Assembly (NCBI GenBank): GCA_013151555.1
Contig: JAADIA010000091.1
Location: 1 to 32,367, forward strand
Length of the DNA stretch: 32,367 nucleotides
Direction: 5' to 3'
Source of the DNA: Nitrospirota bacterium
GTDB lineage: Bacteria; NPL-UPA2; JAADIA01
In this document: one piece after another, positions 23,588 to 30,180 of the stretch
Numbering within the stretch: the first letter of the stretch is position 1
Layout: the number at the start of each line of letters is the position of its first letter
Notes under the pieces: generated by a model
Seen by the model: the letters and a program-made list of their open reading frames with translations, nothing else
What the model was told of the DNA's origin: nothing
Database searches by the model: none
Translations under genes and position numbers: made by a program

Positions 23588-24154
23588 ATGGAAAAATTGG
23601 TTCAAGATAGTCTTAGTGAGATGGAAAAGAAAATGAAGGTGTCGGTAGAGGTAACCAGACAAGAATTAGCAGCTATTCGGACAGGCCGGGCTTCAACCGC
23701 TCTCCTGGATAGAGTGGAAGTTGATTATTATGGAACACCTACTCCTCTACAGCAGGTAGCTAACGTTATGGTGCCTGAACCTGGCCTCATTGTTGTCCAG
23801 CCATGGGATAAATCGATTCTGAAAGATGTGGAGAAGGCTATTTTGAAGTCAGATATAGGTTTGACTCCCAATAACGACGGTAAAATCATTCGTATTTCTC
23901 TCCCTCACTTGAACGAAGAGAGAAGAAGGGAGTTAGCCAAGGTCGTCAGGAGGATAGCAGAAGAAGGAAGGGTTGCCGTTCGCCTGGTTAGACACAAAGA
24001 GAAAGAGAAATTGAAAGAGTTGGAAAAGGAGGGCAAAGTCTCTCAGGATGAAAGTCACCAGGGACAAGAGAAGATGGAAAAAATAACCCACCAGTACGTA
24101 GGAGAGATTGATAAGATATTGGAGAAGAAGGAAAGGGAAATATTAGAAGAATAA
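23588..24154 (+). CDS. frr: Ribosome-recycling factor
   Basis: A 188-residue factor that splits post-termination ribosomes with EF-G. Features: AAIRTGRASTALLDRVEVDYYGTPTPLQQVANV, PGLIVVQPWDKSILKDVEKAI and the long three-helix-bundle segment LNEERRRELAKVVRRIAEEGRVAVRLVRHK. I chose the ATG at 23588, since it gives 29 residues before IRTGRAS (26 in E. coli) and has GGAGG 11 nt before it. ATGs at 23570 and 23579 are possible; the first has no ribosome site and the second has one that is too close. The C-terminus is slightly extended. Confidence 0.95.
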   Translation: MEKLVQDSLSEMEKKMKVSVEVTRQELAAIRTGRASTALLDRVEVDYYGTPTPLQQVANVMVPEPGLIVVQPWDKSILKDVEKAILKSDIGLTPNNDGKIIRISLPHLNEERRRELAKVVRRIAEEGRVAVRLVRHKEKEKLKELEKEGKVSQDESHQGQEKMEKITHQYVGEIDKILEKKEREILEE

Positions 24155-24202
24155 AGAATAGTAACATGTGACTATTTTGGCAAAGTCAAAAATATTATGA
24201 AA

Positions 24203-24298
24203 ACCATAGAAACACAGAAGAACTCAAGCACGGAAAAACGAATTCAGAAAAAGAGTTATAAATTAAGTTTCCGTGGTTAAGTCTCTGTTTTCGTAGTT
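24203..24298. repeat. Imperfect inverted repeat (ACCATAGAAACACAG words), frr-ferredoxin gap
   Basis: CACGGAAA (24229-24236) pairs perfectly with TTTCCGTG (24268-24275). Outside this, ACCATAGAAACACAG and CTCTGTTTTCGTAGTT pair loosely. It covers half of the 184-bp gap. Confidence 0.65.
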
Positions 24299-24338
24299 GA
24301 ATTAGACAATATTATTGCTATTAGAGGGAGGTGAAAAG

Positions 24339-24509
24339 ATGGCTCATAAAATTACTGAAGAGTGTGTGGCTTGTGGGACTTGTTTAGCTGAGTGTCCTGT
24401 AGGTGCTATTCAAGAAGGAGAAGAACAATATTCTATTGATAAGGGCAAGTGTGATGACTGTGGCAAATGTGTTGAAGTTTGTCCTACAGAGGCTATTGTT
24501 AAGGAGTAG
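24339..24509 (+). CDS. 2[4Fe-4S] ferredoxin
   Basis: A 56-residue bacterial ferredoxin, a small cytoplasmic electron carrier. It has two full cluster motifs: CVACGTCLAECP and CDDCGKCVEVCP, each CxxCxxCxxxCP, with the internal twofold symmetry of clostridial ferredoxins. The ATG at 24339 has GGGAGGTG before it; longer in-frame starts lack that. Genes for ferredoxins are not a usual member of the frr-uppS interval. It could feed electrons to the [4Fe-4S] enzyme IspG encoded five genes further on, which uses ferredoxin or flavodoxin in many bacteria; this is inference. Confidence 0.93.
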   Translation: MAHKITEECVACGTCLAECPVGAIQEGEEQYSIDKGKCDDCGKCVEVCPTEAIVKE

Positions 24510-24518
24510 TAATTAAAA

Positions 24519-24599
24519 GGGTTCAAGTGGCCCGGGATTCAAGGGTTCAAGTGAAAAAATGTAAACAATAAGTGCGAGAATCCTTGAATCCTTTTTTTA
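24519..24599. repeat. GGGTTCAAG word repeat forming a hairpin with T-run
   Basis: GGATTCAAGG (24535-24544) pairs perfectly with CCTTGAATCC (24582-24591), which is followed by seven T. GGTTCAAGTG occurs twice in the left arm. It could act as a weak rho-independent terminator after the ferredoxin gene, although the 37-nt loop is long. Two alternative upstream starts of uppS fall inside it. Confidence 0.65.
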
Positions 24600-24616
24600 G
24601 TTTTTCGGGAGGAGTT

Positions 24617-25354
24617 TTGGCAAAGGACCAGGAGTTAGTAGATAGATTAGACCGGGCTAAGCTTCCTCAGCATGTAGCTATTATTATGGATGGTAATGGG
24701 CGCTGGGCTAAGGCAAAAGGGTTGCCTCGGGTAGCCGGGCACCGGGCGGGAGTAAAAAAAGTAAGGGAGGTTGTCCGCACTTCTCAAGAGATAGGAATTA
24801 AGATTCTTACTCTCTATGCTTTCTCGAGGGAGAACTGGAAGCGCCCTCGGAGAGAGGTGGATGTATTGATGCGTCTTCTTCAAGAATTCTTGAGGAGAGA
24901 ATGTCCTAATATGAACAAGAACGGAGTGAAGCTAAGAGCTATCGGTCGTTTAAAGGAACTTCCGGCAGGAGTCCAAAGAGTTTTGGAAAACACTATAAAG
25001 AGTACCATGGATAATAAAGGATTGCTTCTTAACTTAGCTCTTAATTATGGAGGAAGAAGCGAGATAGTTGATGCAGTCCGTGATTTAATTAAAGATGTTC
25101 AAAAAGGTGTCCGCAAGGTGGAAGAAGTGGATGAGGAAACTTTCCAGGAGTATTTATATACTGCCGGTCTTCCCGATCCCGATCTTCTCATCAGAACCAG
25201 CGGAGAATATCGAATAAGCAATTTTCTCCTTTACCAGCTCTCTTACAGTGAGATCTGGGTTACCCCTGTTTACTGGCCGGACTTTGGGCGGGAACTTTTC
25301 TTAGAAGCTCTCTTTGATTATCAGAAACGTGAGAGACGATTCGGCGGTGTCTAA
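24617..25354 (+). CDS. uppS: Isoprenyl transferase (undecaprenyl diphosphate synthase family)
   Basis: A 245-residue cis-prenyltransferase that builds the C55 lipid carrier used for peptidoglycan and EPS units. Motifs: VAIIMDGNGRWAKAKGLPR with the catalytic Asp, GHRAGVKKVREVV, LYAFSRENWKRP, and PDLLIRTSGEYRISNFLL with IWVTPVYWPDF. The start is TTG at 24617 behind GGGAGG; in-frame starts from 24572 lie in the GGGTTCAAG repeat. Its stop overlaps the cdsA start by one base (TAATG). Confidence 0.95.
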   Translation: MAKDQELVDRLDRAKLPQHVAIIMDGNGRWAKAKGLPRVAGHRAGVKKVREVVRTSQEIGIKILTLYAFSRENWKRPRREVDVLMRLLQEFLRRECPNMNKNGVKLRAIGRLKELPAGVQRVLENTIKSTMDNKGLLLNLALNYGGRSEIVDAVRDLIKDVQKGVRKVEEVDEETFQEYLYTAGLPDPDLLIRTSGEYRISNFLLYQLSYSEIWVTPVYWPDFGRELFLEALFDYQKRERRFGGV

Positions 25355-26157
25355 TGCGCAATAGACTACTTATGGCGGTCCTCTTTACCCCTATCTTCAT
25401 TATCCTCATTTTTTGGGGAGGAATTCCCTTCTTCTTCTTAGTTGCGGCCATTGCTCTTACAGGGCTTCTTGAATTCTACCGGATGATAGAGACAAAAGAG
25501 ATAAAACCTTTGATTTTCCTGGGGTTGCTGATGGCGATAGGGTGGCTGTTGGCTATTTCCGTTCCCCAAGCTTTCTCTTTGGTTATCGCTGCCAGTGTGA
25601 TGGTTCTTCTCGTCTATCAGATGAGAAGAAATGACCTTTCCCGGGCTATAACTAACTGTGCGATGACCATTTTCGGTTTGTTTTACGTTGTTGGACTTCT
25701 CGGACATTTGCTTGTCTTAAGAAATTTGGAGGGAGGAAGAAGCCTGGTCTTTACGGTGTGGTTTATTACCTGGATGGGAGATAGCGGGGCCTTTACTATT
25801 GGTAAATCCTGGGGGAAACATAAGCTGCTTCCTCGAATCAGTCCCAAGAAGACAGTAGAAGGAGTAATCGGAGGAATAGGTTCGGCTATATTGGCTGCTT
25901 TTGTTGCTTATATAACCTTGAGGGTTATCTTCAAAAGCGAGCCTTTTCCTATCTCTCACGCATTTTTCCTGGGACTGATTTTGGGGGTGGTGGGAATTCT
26001 GGGTGATCTTAGTGAGTCTCTCTTCAAGCGAAAGGCCAAGGTGAAAGATAGCGGAGAGAGTATTCCGGGGCATGGAGGTGTGCTTGATACTTTCGATAGT
26101 CTCCTTTTTACCGTGCCGGTAATGTATTATTATGCTAAGTTTATTCTGCATAGATAA
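25354..26157 (+). CDS. cdsA: Phosphatidate cytidylyltransferase
   Basis: A 267-residue multi-spanning membrane enzyme making CDP-diacylglycerol, the phospholipid precursor. Seven or eight hydrophobic segments are visible. The family signature near the C-terminus is present: SPKKTVEGVIGG (residues about 168-179), GDLSESLFKRKAKVKDSG near 223-240 and PGHGGVLDTFDSLLFT near 244-259. Start is ATG coupled to uppS by TAATG. It is followed by GGCACARA element copy 2. Confidence 0.95.
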   Translation: MRNRLLMAVLFTPIFIILIFWGGIPFFFLVAAIALTGLLEFYRMIETKEIKPLIFLGLLMAIGWLLAISVPQAFSLVIAASVMVLLVYQMRRNDLSRAITNCAMTIFGLFYVVGLLGHLLVLRNLEGGRSLVFTVWFITWMGDSGAFTIGKSWGKHKLLPRISPKKTVEGVIGGIGSAILAAFVAYITLRVIFKSEPFPISHAFFLGLILGVVGILGDLSESLFKRKAKVKDSGESIPGHGGVLDTFDSLLFTVPVMYYYAKFILHR

Positions 26158-26165
26158 GGAAAGAG

Positions 26166-26297
26166 AAGGCACAGAGGCACAAAGTGACAAAGGCACAAAG
26201 GAAAGATAAAAGCCAATACTTGCAATTTTTTAAGTTTTTCAACTTTTTTAACTTAGTGCTTCTGTGCCTTTGTGCCTTAGTGCCTTTGTTCTTAGTG
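26166..26297. repeat. GGCACARA iterated-word hairpin element, copy 2
   Basis: It starts 9 nt after the cdsA stop. The left arm is AGGCACAGAGGCACAAAG then TGACAAAGGCACAAAGG; the right arm is CTTCTGTGCCTTTGTGCC and TTAGTGCCTTTGTT. The loop GGAAAGATAAAAGCCAATAC and TTGCAATTTTTTAAG closely matches copy 3, so the loop, not only the arms, is conserved. Confidence 0.9.
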
Positions 26298-26317
26298 TTT
26301 CAAGATGGAGTAAGTTT

Positions 26318-27487
26318 ATGAAGAAGAAGCGGGTAGTTATTCTTGGCTCTACCGGTTCCATAGGAACAAGGACTCTGGAGGTGATTGCTGCTCTCCCCGG
26401 GAGGTTTGAGGTTGTTGGTCTTGCGGGAAAAGGGGATCTCGATAGTCTCAAGAGGCAGATAGAACAGTATCGTCCAAAGTTGGTGGCTGTTATAGAAGGG
26501 GCTGAAGATCTGAAGAAACTGGTTGGAGAGAAGGAAGTGAAGATTCTCTCGGGCGAAGCGGGTCTGGTGGAGGTGGCTAAATATAAAGAAGCGGATTTAG
26601 TAGTATTGGCTATCGTGGGAGCGTCTTCTCTCCTTCCTACTTTGGAAGCTATCCGAGCCGGGAAGACAATAGCTTTAGCCAGCAAAGAGGCAATGGTGAT
26701 GGCCGGGAAACTTATCCGGAGGGAAGCAGAGAGGGCAAAAGTTGATATTCTCCCTATTGATAGTGAACCGAATGCTATTTTCCAATGTTTGAAGGGCGAA
26801 GAAAAAAAAGAAGTTAAAAGACTAATTTTAACAGCTTCCGGCGGTCCTTTTTATAATATGGATAAAGAATCATTAGCCTCCGTTACGCCGGAAGAGGCTC
26901 TAAACCATCCTGTCTGGAAAATGGGCCGGAAAATTACCGTTGACTCAGCAACCTTGATGAACAAAGGTCTGGAGGTGATTGAGGCCAGCACCTTCTTTGA
27001 CGTAGATATCTCCCGTATTGAAGTGGTTATTCACCCTCAAGCAAAAGTCCATTCTTTGGTGGAATTTGTGGATGGCTCTATTATGGCCCTTTTGGGGGCA
27101 ACCGATATGAGAGTACCTATCCAGTATGCTTTGACCTATCCGGAAAGAGTTCCTAATCAACTGTCTGTTTTGGATTTGGTGAAAAGTTCGCCGCTTACTT
27201 TCCAGGCTCCGGATACGGATAAGTTTCCTTGTTTGCAATATGCTTATGAAGCCGGCAGGACTGGAGGAACGATGCCGGCGGTTCTCAATGCAGCTAATGA
27301 AGTAGCTGTGGAAGCTTTTCTGGGAGGAAAAATAAAATTTCTTGAGATCAGTGAAGTCTCGAGAAAAGTTATGAAGGAACATCGTCCTTTGAATGAACCC
27401 ACTTTGGATGATATCCTGCAATCTGATGCCTGGGCTCGCCAAGCAGCTAAAATGGTAGTTGAGGAGAATAAAAATCCATGTCTATAA
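26318..27487 (+). CDS. dxr: 1-deoxy-D-xylulose 5-phosphate reductoisomerase
   Basis: A 389-residue NADPH enzyme, second step of the MEP isoprenoid pathway. N-terminal dinucleotide motif ILGSTGSIGTRTLEVI; catalytic core ALASKEAMVMAG, PIDSEPNAIFQCL (metal Asp/Glu), LTASGGPF, HPVWKMGRKITVDSATLMNKGLEVIEA and VHSLVEF. Length is normal. The start is ATG at 26318 with GGAG upstream; an in-frame start at 26264 would be inside the GGCACARA repeat. It overlaps rseP by 10 bp. Confidence 0.97.
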   Translation: MKKKRVVILGSTGSIGTRTLEVIAALPGRFEVVGLAGKGDLDSLKRQIEQYRPKLVAVIEGAEDLKKLVGEKEVKILSGEAGLVEVAKYKEADLVVLAIVGASSLLPTLEAIRAGKTIALASKEAMVMAGKLIRREAERAKVDILPIDSEPNAIFQCLKGEEKKEVKRLILTASGGPFYNMDKESLASVTPEEALNHPVWKMGRKITVDSATLMNKGLEVIEASTFFDVDISRIEVVIHPQAKVHSLVEFVDGSIMALLGATDMRVPIQYALTYPERVPNQLSVLDLVKSSPLTFQAPDTDKFPCLQYAYEAGRTGGTMPAVLNAANEVAVEAFLGGKIKFLEISEVSRKVMKEHRPLNEPTLDDILQSDAWARQAAKMVVEENKNPCL

Positions 27488-28848
27488 TTATGTCCATCAT
27501 TGCCGTTTCCTTTGCCTTCGGGCTGATAATTTTCGTTCATGAGCTCGGTCATTTTATCATGGCTAAAAGGATGGGAGTTAAAGTAGAGGTGTTTTCCCTG
27601 GGTTTCGGGAAAAAGTTGGTTGGATTCAAAAGAGGTGATACAGAGTATTGTATTTCCATATTTCCTTTAGGGGGATATATAAAAATGGCGGGAGAGGAGG
27701 CCGGTGAGGGAGAGGAAGCGGAAAAAGGAGTGGAGGAGAGAGAAGTTAAGGAATATGAGTTCTTAGCTAAAACTCCGGGGCAGCGGTCAAAAATATTAGT
27801 GGCCGGGGTAGGCATGAACTTTCTTTTAGCTTGTTTCCTGATGATTCTTATCCTGCTTATCGGTATCCGCGTGCCTAACTACTCAAGTCGGATCGGTGGT
27901 ATCGAGAAGGGTTCACCTGCTGAGGAGATGGGATTGAAGGCAGGTGATAAAATAGTAGCTATTGATACACAGAAGGTTAATGACTGGTATAGCTTAAATA
28001 AAATCATAGATAAATCTCCCGCCCTTCCTGAAACCGAGGTCATCGTTCTGAGAAAAGGGAAGAGACTTTCTCTTAAGGGATCATCTCCCGGGAAAAAGGA
28101 TTGGGGAATTTTCCCGTATATGCCTGCCGAGATCGGTTCGGTAATTCCCGGGTTGCCGGCTTATGAGGCCGGGCTGAAGGCCGGAGACCAAATCTTATCA
28201 GTAAATGGTAAGGAAGTGAACCAATGGGTGGATATGGCAAAGGCCCTGAGGAATAACTCGAAGAAAGTACTCGTTCTGAAAATCCAAAGGGGAAAGACAT
28301 TACTTTCTCTTCCCGTAGAACCGGAGGTCCAGGAGGTAGACGGAAAAAGCTATAGTATCATTGGAATTGAAGCTCCATCTTCCGGTTATCGTCTGGTTCG
28401 CTATGGTCTCTGGGAGTCTGTTAAAAGGGGGTTAGGTGCATCCCTGAAAGAGATGTTTATGACTTATAAGGGACTCTGGATGCTTGCTACTCAGCCGGGT
28501 AAGTATGGAAAATATCTGGGTGGGCCGATCTTGATTACTCAGATGATAGCTCAGGAGTCAAAGATGGGATATGACCGTTTTTTATCTATGATTGCCAGGT
28601 TTAATATTTGGTTGGTAGTTGTAAACTTGCTTCCCATTCCTGTGTTGGACGGTGGGCATTTACTGTTCACCTTGATTGAAAGTATCAGAAAAAAACCTTT
28701 AGCCGTTAAGACACAGCAAGTGCTTCAGCAGGTAGGAATGGTAATCATCGTTGCTATAATGGTTGTTGCTTTTGCCAATGATACCATAAGACAGGTCGAT
28801 AGAGTTAAGGCTCTTCATCAGGAAGGAGTAGGAGCATCAGAGAAGTAA
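27478..28848 (+). CDS. rseP: RIP metalloprotease RseP (site-2 protease)
   Basis: A 456-residue inner-membrane zinc metalloprotease. HELGH (about residues 22-26) in the first transmembrane helix binds zinc; NLLPIPVLDGGHL in the third supplies the third ligand, Asp. Two PDZ domains lie between: one near 128-200 (GGIEKGSPAEEMGLKAGDKI) and one near 215-285 (IPGLPAYEAGLKAGDQI). Family members cleave anti-sigma factors and remnant signal peptides. A second ATG at codon 5 (27490) is an alternative that would remove the dxr overlap. Length is usual for E. coli-like RseP. Confidence 0.94.
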   Translation: MSIIMSIIAVSFAFGLIIFVHELGHFIMAKRMGVKVEVFSLGFGKKLVGFKRGDTEYCISIFPLGGYIKMAGEEAGEGEEAEKGVEEREVKEYEFLAKTPGQRSKILVAGVGMNFLLACFLMILILLIGIRVPNYSSRIGGIEKGSPAEEMGLKAGDKIVAIDTQKVNDWYSLNKIIDKSPALPETEVIVLRKGKRLSLKGSSPGKKDWGIFPYMPAEIGSVIPGLPAYEAGLKAGDQILSVNGKEVNQWVDMAKALRNNSKKVLVLKIQRGKTLLSLPVEPEVQEVDGKSYSIIGIEAPSSGYRLVRYGLWESVKRGLGASLKEMFMTYKGLWMLATQPGKYGKYLGGPILITQMIAQESKMGYDRFLSMIARFNIWLVVVNLLPIPVLDGGHLLFTLIESIRKKPLAVKTQQVLQQVGMVIIVAIMVVAFANDTIRQVDRVKALHQEGVGASEK

Positions 28849-28986
28849 CTCTCCCGATTTCTACTACTTCTTCTTTTAGGTTGACTAAGGTTATGTCTGC
28901 GTGAGGAAACGGGATTGTCGGCCCGGTTACGTGGAATCTTTGTCCTGCATCTAGAGTACGATTAAGTTTTGATTGGGGGAGCTGAC

Positions 28987-30066
28987 TTGCGGAAACGAAG
29001 GGGGACAAGAAAAGTAAAGTTCGGTCAACTATCTGTCGGAGGAAAAGCTCCTGTCTCCGTCCAGTCCATGACCAAGACCGATACCCGGGATGTAAAAGCT
29101 ACTGTCAGGCAGATCCGGGGATTGGAAAAGGTGGGTTGCCAGGTTATCAGAGTAGCTGTTCCCGATGAGGAAGCCGCACGTTGTCTGGGACGGATTAAGG
29201 AAAGAATTAAGATTCCTCTGATAGCTGATATCCATTTCGATTACCGGTTAGCTCTGATTGCTATTGAGGAAGGGGTGGATGGGTTACGTCTTAATCCCGG
29301 TAATATCAGGGATAAGAGGAAGATAAAAACAATAATTAAAGCAGTTAAGGCAGCCCAAATTCCGGTAAGGATTGGGATTAATTCCGGTTCCCTGGAGAAC
29401 CGTTACCGGTCCCGGATTAAAGATTACGACTTACCGCTGGCGATGGTAAAGAGTGCCGGCGATTACATAAAAATCTTTGAGGATTTAGATTTTTATGACC
29501 TTATCATTTCTCTGAAAGCCTCTGATGTTCCTGCTACTGTGAAGGCCTACCGGCTGATGGCGGAGAGATGTGATTATCCCTTCCATTTAGGAATAACTGC
29601 GGCCGGTCCTTCTTTCCGGGGAGCCATTCGTTCAGCCGTGGGGTTGGGAATTCTTCTCTCAGAAGGTATTGGGGATACTATTCGTGTATCTTTAACCGGA
29701 AACCCGCGGGAAGAAGTGAAAGCGGGATACGAAATATTGAAATCTCTGGGACTGTTTCGGGAAGGTCCTACTCTTATCTCTTGTCCTACCTGTGGCCGCT
29801 GTACAATAGATTTAGTCAAGATTGTCACTCAAGTTGAACGAAAACTCTCAACCTCTAACCTCCAACCTTCAACTTTTAAAATAGCCGTCATGGGCTGTGT
29901 GGTCAATGGTCCCGGCGAAGCCAGAGAGGCAGACATCGGCGTTGCCGGAGGCAAAGGTTTCGGAGTCCTTTTCCGGAAAGGGAAGGTGATAAAAAAGGTG
30001 CCGGAAAGCAAGCTGGTGGAGACAATTTTGGAGGAAATTGAAAGTAAAATTAGAGGCACAAAGTGA
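28987..30066 (+). CDS. ispG: 4-hydroxy-3-methylbut-2-enyl diphosphate synthase (IspG)
   Basis: A 359-residue [4Fe-4S] enzyme of the MEP pathway that reductively opens MEcPP to HMBPP. Features: VKFGQLSVGGKAPVSVQSMT, VGCQVIRVAVPD, PLIADIHFDYRLAL, LRLNPGNI and PVRIGINSGSL in the TIM barrel; cluster Cys266, Cys269 in CPTCGRC and Cys304 in MGCVVNGPGEA. The start is TTG at 28987 behind GGGGGAG; an earlier TTG at 28969 lacks one. The linker KLSTSNLQPSTFK before Cys304 is encoded by iterated AACCTC words with a perfect 8-bp inverted repeat (29831-29838/29868-29875); total spacing is only three residues longer than E. coli. The last codons and stop (RGTK, TGA) come from GGCACARA copy 3. Confidence 0.95.
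   Translation: MRKRRGTRKVKFGQLSVGGKAPVSVQSMTKTDTRDVKATVRQIRGLEKVGCQVIRVAVPDEEAARCLGRIKERIKIPLIADIHFDYRLALIAIEEGVDGLRLNPGNIRDKRKIKTIIKAVKAAQIPVRIGINSGSLENRYRSRIKDYDLPLAMVKSAGDYIKIFEDLDFYDLIISLKASDVPATVKAYRLMAERCDYPFHLGITAAGPSFRGAIRSAVGLGILLSEGIGDTIRVSLTGNPREEVKAGYEILKSLGLFREGPTLISCPTCGRCTIDLVKIVTQVERKLSTSNLQPSTFKIAVMGCVVNGPGEAREADIGVAGGKGFGVLFRKGKVIKKVPESKLVETILEEIESKIRGTK
29831..29875 (+). repeat. AACCTC iterated-word repeat inside ispG
   Basis: AAGTTGAA (29831-29838) and TTCAACTT (29868-29875) are perfect inverted arms. Between them lie CTCAACCTCTAACCTCCAAC, a run of near-identical 7-mers. It is in frame and encodes a linker. Confidence 0.75.
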
Positions 30067-30165
30067 CAGAGGCACAAAGGCACAAAGGAAAAATAGGACC
30101 AATACTTATTGCAGTTTTTTAGGTATTTTAACTCTGTGCCTTAGTGCCTCTGTGCCTGTGTGCCT
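30052..30165. repeat. GGCACARA iterated-word hairpin element, copy 3
   Basis: The left arm AGAGGCACAAAGTGACAGAG then GCACAAAGGCACAAAGG begins inside the ispG coding end; the right arm is CTCTGTGCCTTAGTGCCTC then TGTGCCTGTGTGCC. The loop GGAAAAATAGGACCAATACT and TTGCAGTTTTTTAGG matches copy 2. It ends 15 bp before the recG start. Confidence 0.9.
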
Positions 30166-30180
30166 ATTTGTAGTAGGCAA

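Noticed and set aside
24519-24616. Longer UppS starting at GTG 24572
   Set aside because: The extra 15 codons lie in the GGGTTCAAG repeat. The TTG at 24617 has a GGGAGG site and gives the family's normal N-terminus.
28805-29008. Antisense frame of 67 codons spanning the rseP-ispG gap
   Set aside because: It overlaps the ends of two certain genes, has no ribosome site, and matches no family that I know. A gene fossil in the gap cannot be excluded.
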